A DNA stretch of 5,502 nt from positions 1 to 5,502 of the forward strand of contig QNYP01000041.1 of NCBI GenBank assembly GCA_003978675.1, given 5' to 3'. The DNA is from Hydrogenothermus sp. (GTDB lineage: Bacteria > Aquificota > Aquificia > Aquificales > Hydrogenothermaceae). Shown here one piece after another: positions 5,048 through 5,502 of this stretch; position 1 is the stretch's first letter, and each line of letters opens with the position of its first letter. The position numbers and the translations under genes were made by a program. The notes below the pieces were generated by a model. It was given only the letters and a program-made list of their open reading frames with translations. It was not told the origin of the DNA and made no database searches.

Positions 5048-5146
5048 TTATCTCTTAAATCGAAAAAAATAAAACTCCTTAAAAATAATTCCATTAATAA
5101 AAAATAAAGCTAATAAAACTAAAAATTTATCTATCATTTCCTCCAT
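5048..5146 (-). CDS. 32-aa single-pass membrane miniprotein
   Basis: A short ORF encodes MEEMIDKF, a hydrophobic stretch of about 15 residues (LVLLALFFINGIIF, about 9-22), and an aromatic-basic tail (KEFYFFRFKR). Acidic N-terminus and basic C-terminus suggest a single membrane segment with the C-terminus in the cytoplasm. The ATG at 5146 lies 9-10 nt after AAAGGAGG at 5163-5156, which is inside the upstream 43-aa gene; the two ORFs overlap by 20 nt in different frames, typical of translational coupling. No family is recognised; size and topology are compatible with a small phage membrane effector such as a holin-like or exclusion protein, but nothing specific shows this. Its TAA stop is part of a TAAATC hexamer. 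Confidence 0.5.
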   Translation of the reverse strand: MEEMIDKFLVLLALFFINGIIFKEFYFFRFKR

Positions 5147-5258
5147 TAGATTTTTCCTCCTTTAATTGATGTATTAGTTCTAAAAGGACTTCCTCTAAAT
5201 CTTCCTCTATAAGTTCTACTTTCCATTCATTAGATTTAAAGTCGTAATACTCAAACAT
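5127..5258 (-). CDS. 43-aa acidic hypothetical protein, first gene of the minus-strand operon
   Basis: The ORF encodes MFEYYDFKSNEWKVELIEED, then LEEVLLELIHQLKEEKSNGGNDR. The first part looks like two short strands, the second like one amphipathic acidic helix. No family is recognised. The ATG at 5258 is preceded by AAAGGAGG and by the hexamer leader shared with other genes here, which is the main argument that it is translated. It is divergent from the second recombination-gene copy on the plus strand (start 5374), with 115 nt between the two starts. Its 3' end overlaps the membrane miniprotein gene. Confidence 0.55.
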   Translation of the reverse strand: MFEYYDFKSNEWKVELIEEDLEEVLLELIHQLKEEKSNGGNDR

Positions 5259-5285
5259 GATTTACACCTCCTTTCAAAAGATTTT
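5259..5285 (-). promoter_or_regulatory. Repeated-hexamer leader with strong ribosome-binding site for the 43-aa gene
   Basis: In minus orientation AAAATC (5285-5280), TTTTGAAAGGAGGTG, TAAATC (5264-5259), then ATG. The hexamers bracket the Shine-Dalgarno sequence with a 21-nt offset, a close variant of the 19-nt leaders downstream. Confidence 0.55.
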
Positions 5286-5352
5286 TTTAGTTGTGTTTTA
5301 AAAGACTTACAGTTTAGGGAACTGACCCAACAAAAAATAAAAGTGAAAAAAT
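5286..5352. other. Divergent intergenic region, probable bidirectional control region
   Basis: This AT-rich stretch separates the minus-strand 43-aa gene from the plus-strand gene copy. Promoters for both directions would have to lie here or in the adjoining leaders, but I see no convincing -35/-10 pair. The only distinctive block is TAGGGAACTGACCC near 5315-5328; its inverted near-copy at about 5023-5037 lies upstream of the complete recombination gene at a similar distance from the start. A conserved operator is possible. Confidence 0.3.
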
Positions 5353-5502
5353 AAATAAAGGAGGTATATAGCTATGGAAAACAAAGTAGCAACCGTAGAA
5401 AATCAAATTGCTACTGTTGACACATCTTTTGAAGGACTTAGAAGCCGTTTGGTTTCTGTATTGGAAGATAATAAGTCTGCTTGTGTTAAGATTAACGGAA
5501 GG
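5353..5502. repeat. Right arm of the 150-bp perfect inverted repeat, cut by the window end
   Basis: This arm is the exact reverse complement of 4860-5009. It ends at the last base of the window, so the full repeat may be longer and could include the whole gene. The 343 bases between the arms hold the 43-aa and 32-aa genes. Confidence 0.93.
5374..5502 (+). CDS. 5' part of a second copy of the putative recombination protein
   Basis: The ATG at 5374 opens a frame that runs to the window edge: 43 codons, identical in DNA and protein to residues 1-43 of the minus-strand protein at 4278-4988. The ribosome-binding site (AAAGGAGG, 9 nt from ATG) is also identical. It would be transcribed outward to the right. 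The rest is not visible, so whether it is complete, diverged or a fragment cannot be known. Perfect identity at silent positions means a recent duplication, gene conversion, or an assembly artefact. If real, it suggests a second operon running the other way. Confidence 0.75.
   Translation, partial: MENKVATVENQIATVDTSFEGLRSRLVSVLEDNKSACVKINGR

Noticed and set aside
5286..5352. Sigma-70 type promoters in the divergent region
   Set aside because: In DNA this AT-rich many partial -35/-10 matches occur by chance and none has both good boxes and correct spacing.

Overview
The window is AT-rich DNA (roughly 30% G+C by eye). It is densely packed with short, mostly same-strand genes, most preceded by a very strong AAAGGAGG ribosome-binding site. 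Gene content suggests a bacteriophage, prophage or plasmid of a low-GC bacterium, possibly a thermophile. The contents are a single-strand-annealing/recombination-type protein, an SSB-like OB-fold protein, a RecB/Cas4-type nuclease, and a three-gene amide/peptide-bond module of a kind known from phages. No capsid, tail, integrase, transposase, tRNA, rRNA or CRISPR array is visible. Host and element type remain inference.

Layout on the minus strand, read from right to left: a 43-aa acidic protein (5258-5127); an overlapping 32-aa single-membrane-segment protein (5146-5048); a 236-aa putative recombination protein (4988-4278); an SSB-like protein (4215-3820); a textbook intrinsic terminator (about 3811-3783); a PD-(D/E)XK nuclease with four conserved-looking Cys (3748-3104); a SWIM zinc finger fused to an amidoligase (3050-1944); a gamma-glutamylcyclotransferase-like protein (1908-1276); a second hairpin terminator (1267-1246); a stand-alone class II glutamine amidotransferase (1219-470, GTG start); and a 54-aa protein (434-270). 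Plus-strand genes occur only at the edges. On the left are the tail of a truncated small ORF (1-45) and a ribbon-helix-helix regulator (55-237). On the right is the first 43 codons of a second copy of the recombination protein (5374-5502).

Amidoligase, GGCT-like enzyme and GAT-II glutaminase form a plausible pathway: the ligase makes an amide bond, while the other two act on gamma-glutamyl or amide bonds or supply ammonia. Such combinations have been described by comparative genomics, but their substrate is unknown to me. Here the ligase carries a SWIM finger and sits with DNA recombination genes, which may point to a macromolecular target.

Two structural signals stand out. First, the gene junctions share a repeated leader in which TAAATC-like hexamers flank the Shine-Dalgarno sequence, at an exact 19-nt offset in four genes. 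Second, both window ends are inverted copies of the first large and last genes of the operon: a perfect 150-bp repeat on the right and a perfect 31-bp repeat on the left. This suggests either a second, oppositely oriented operon copy outside the window or assembly fold-back.
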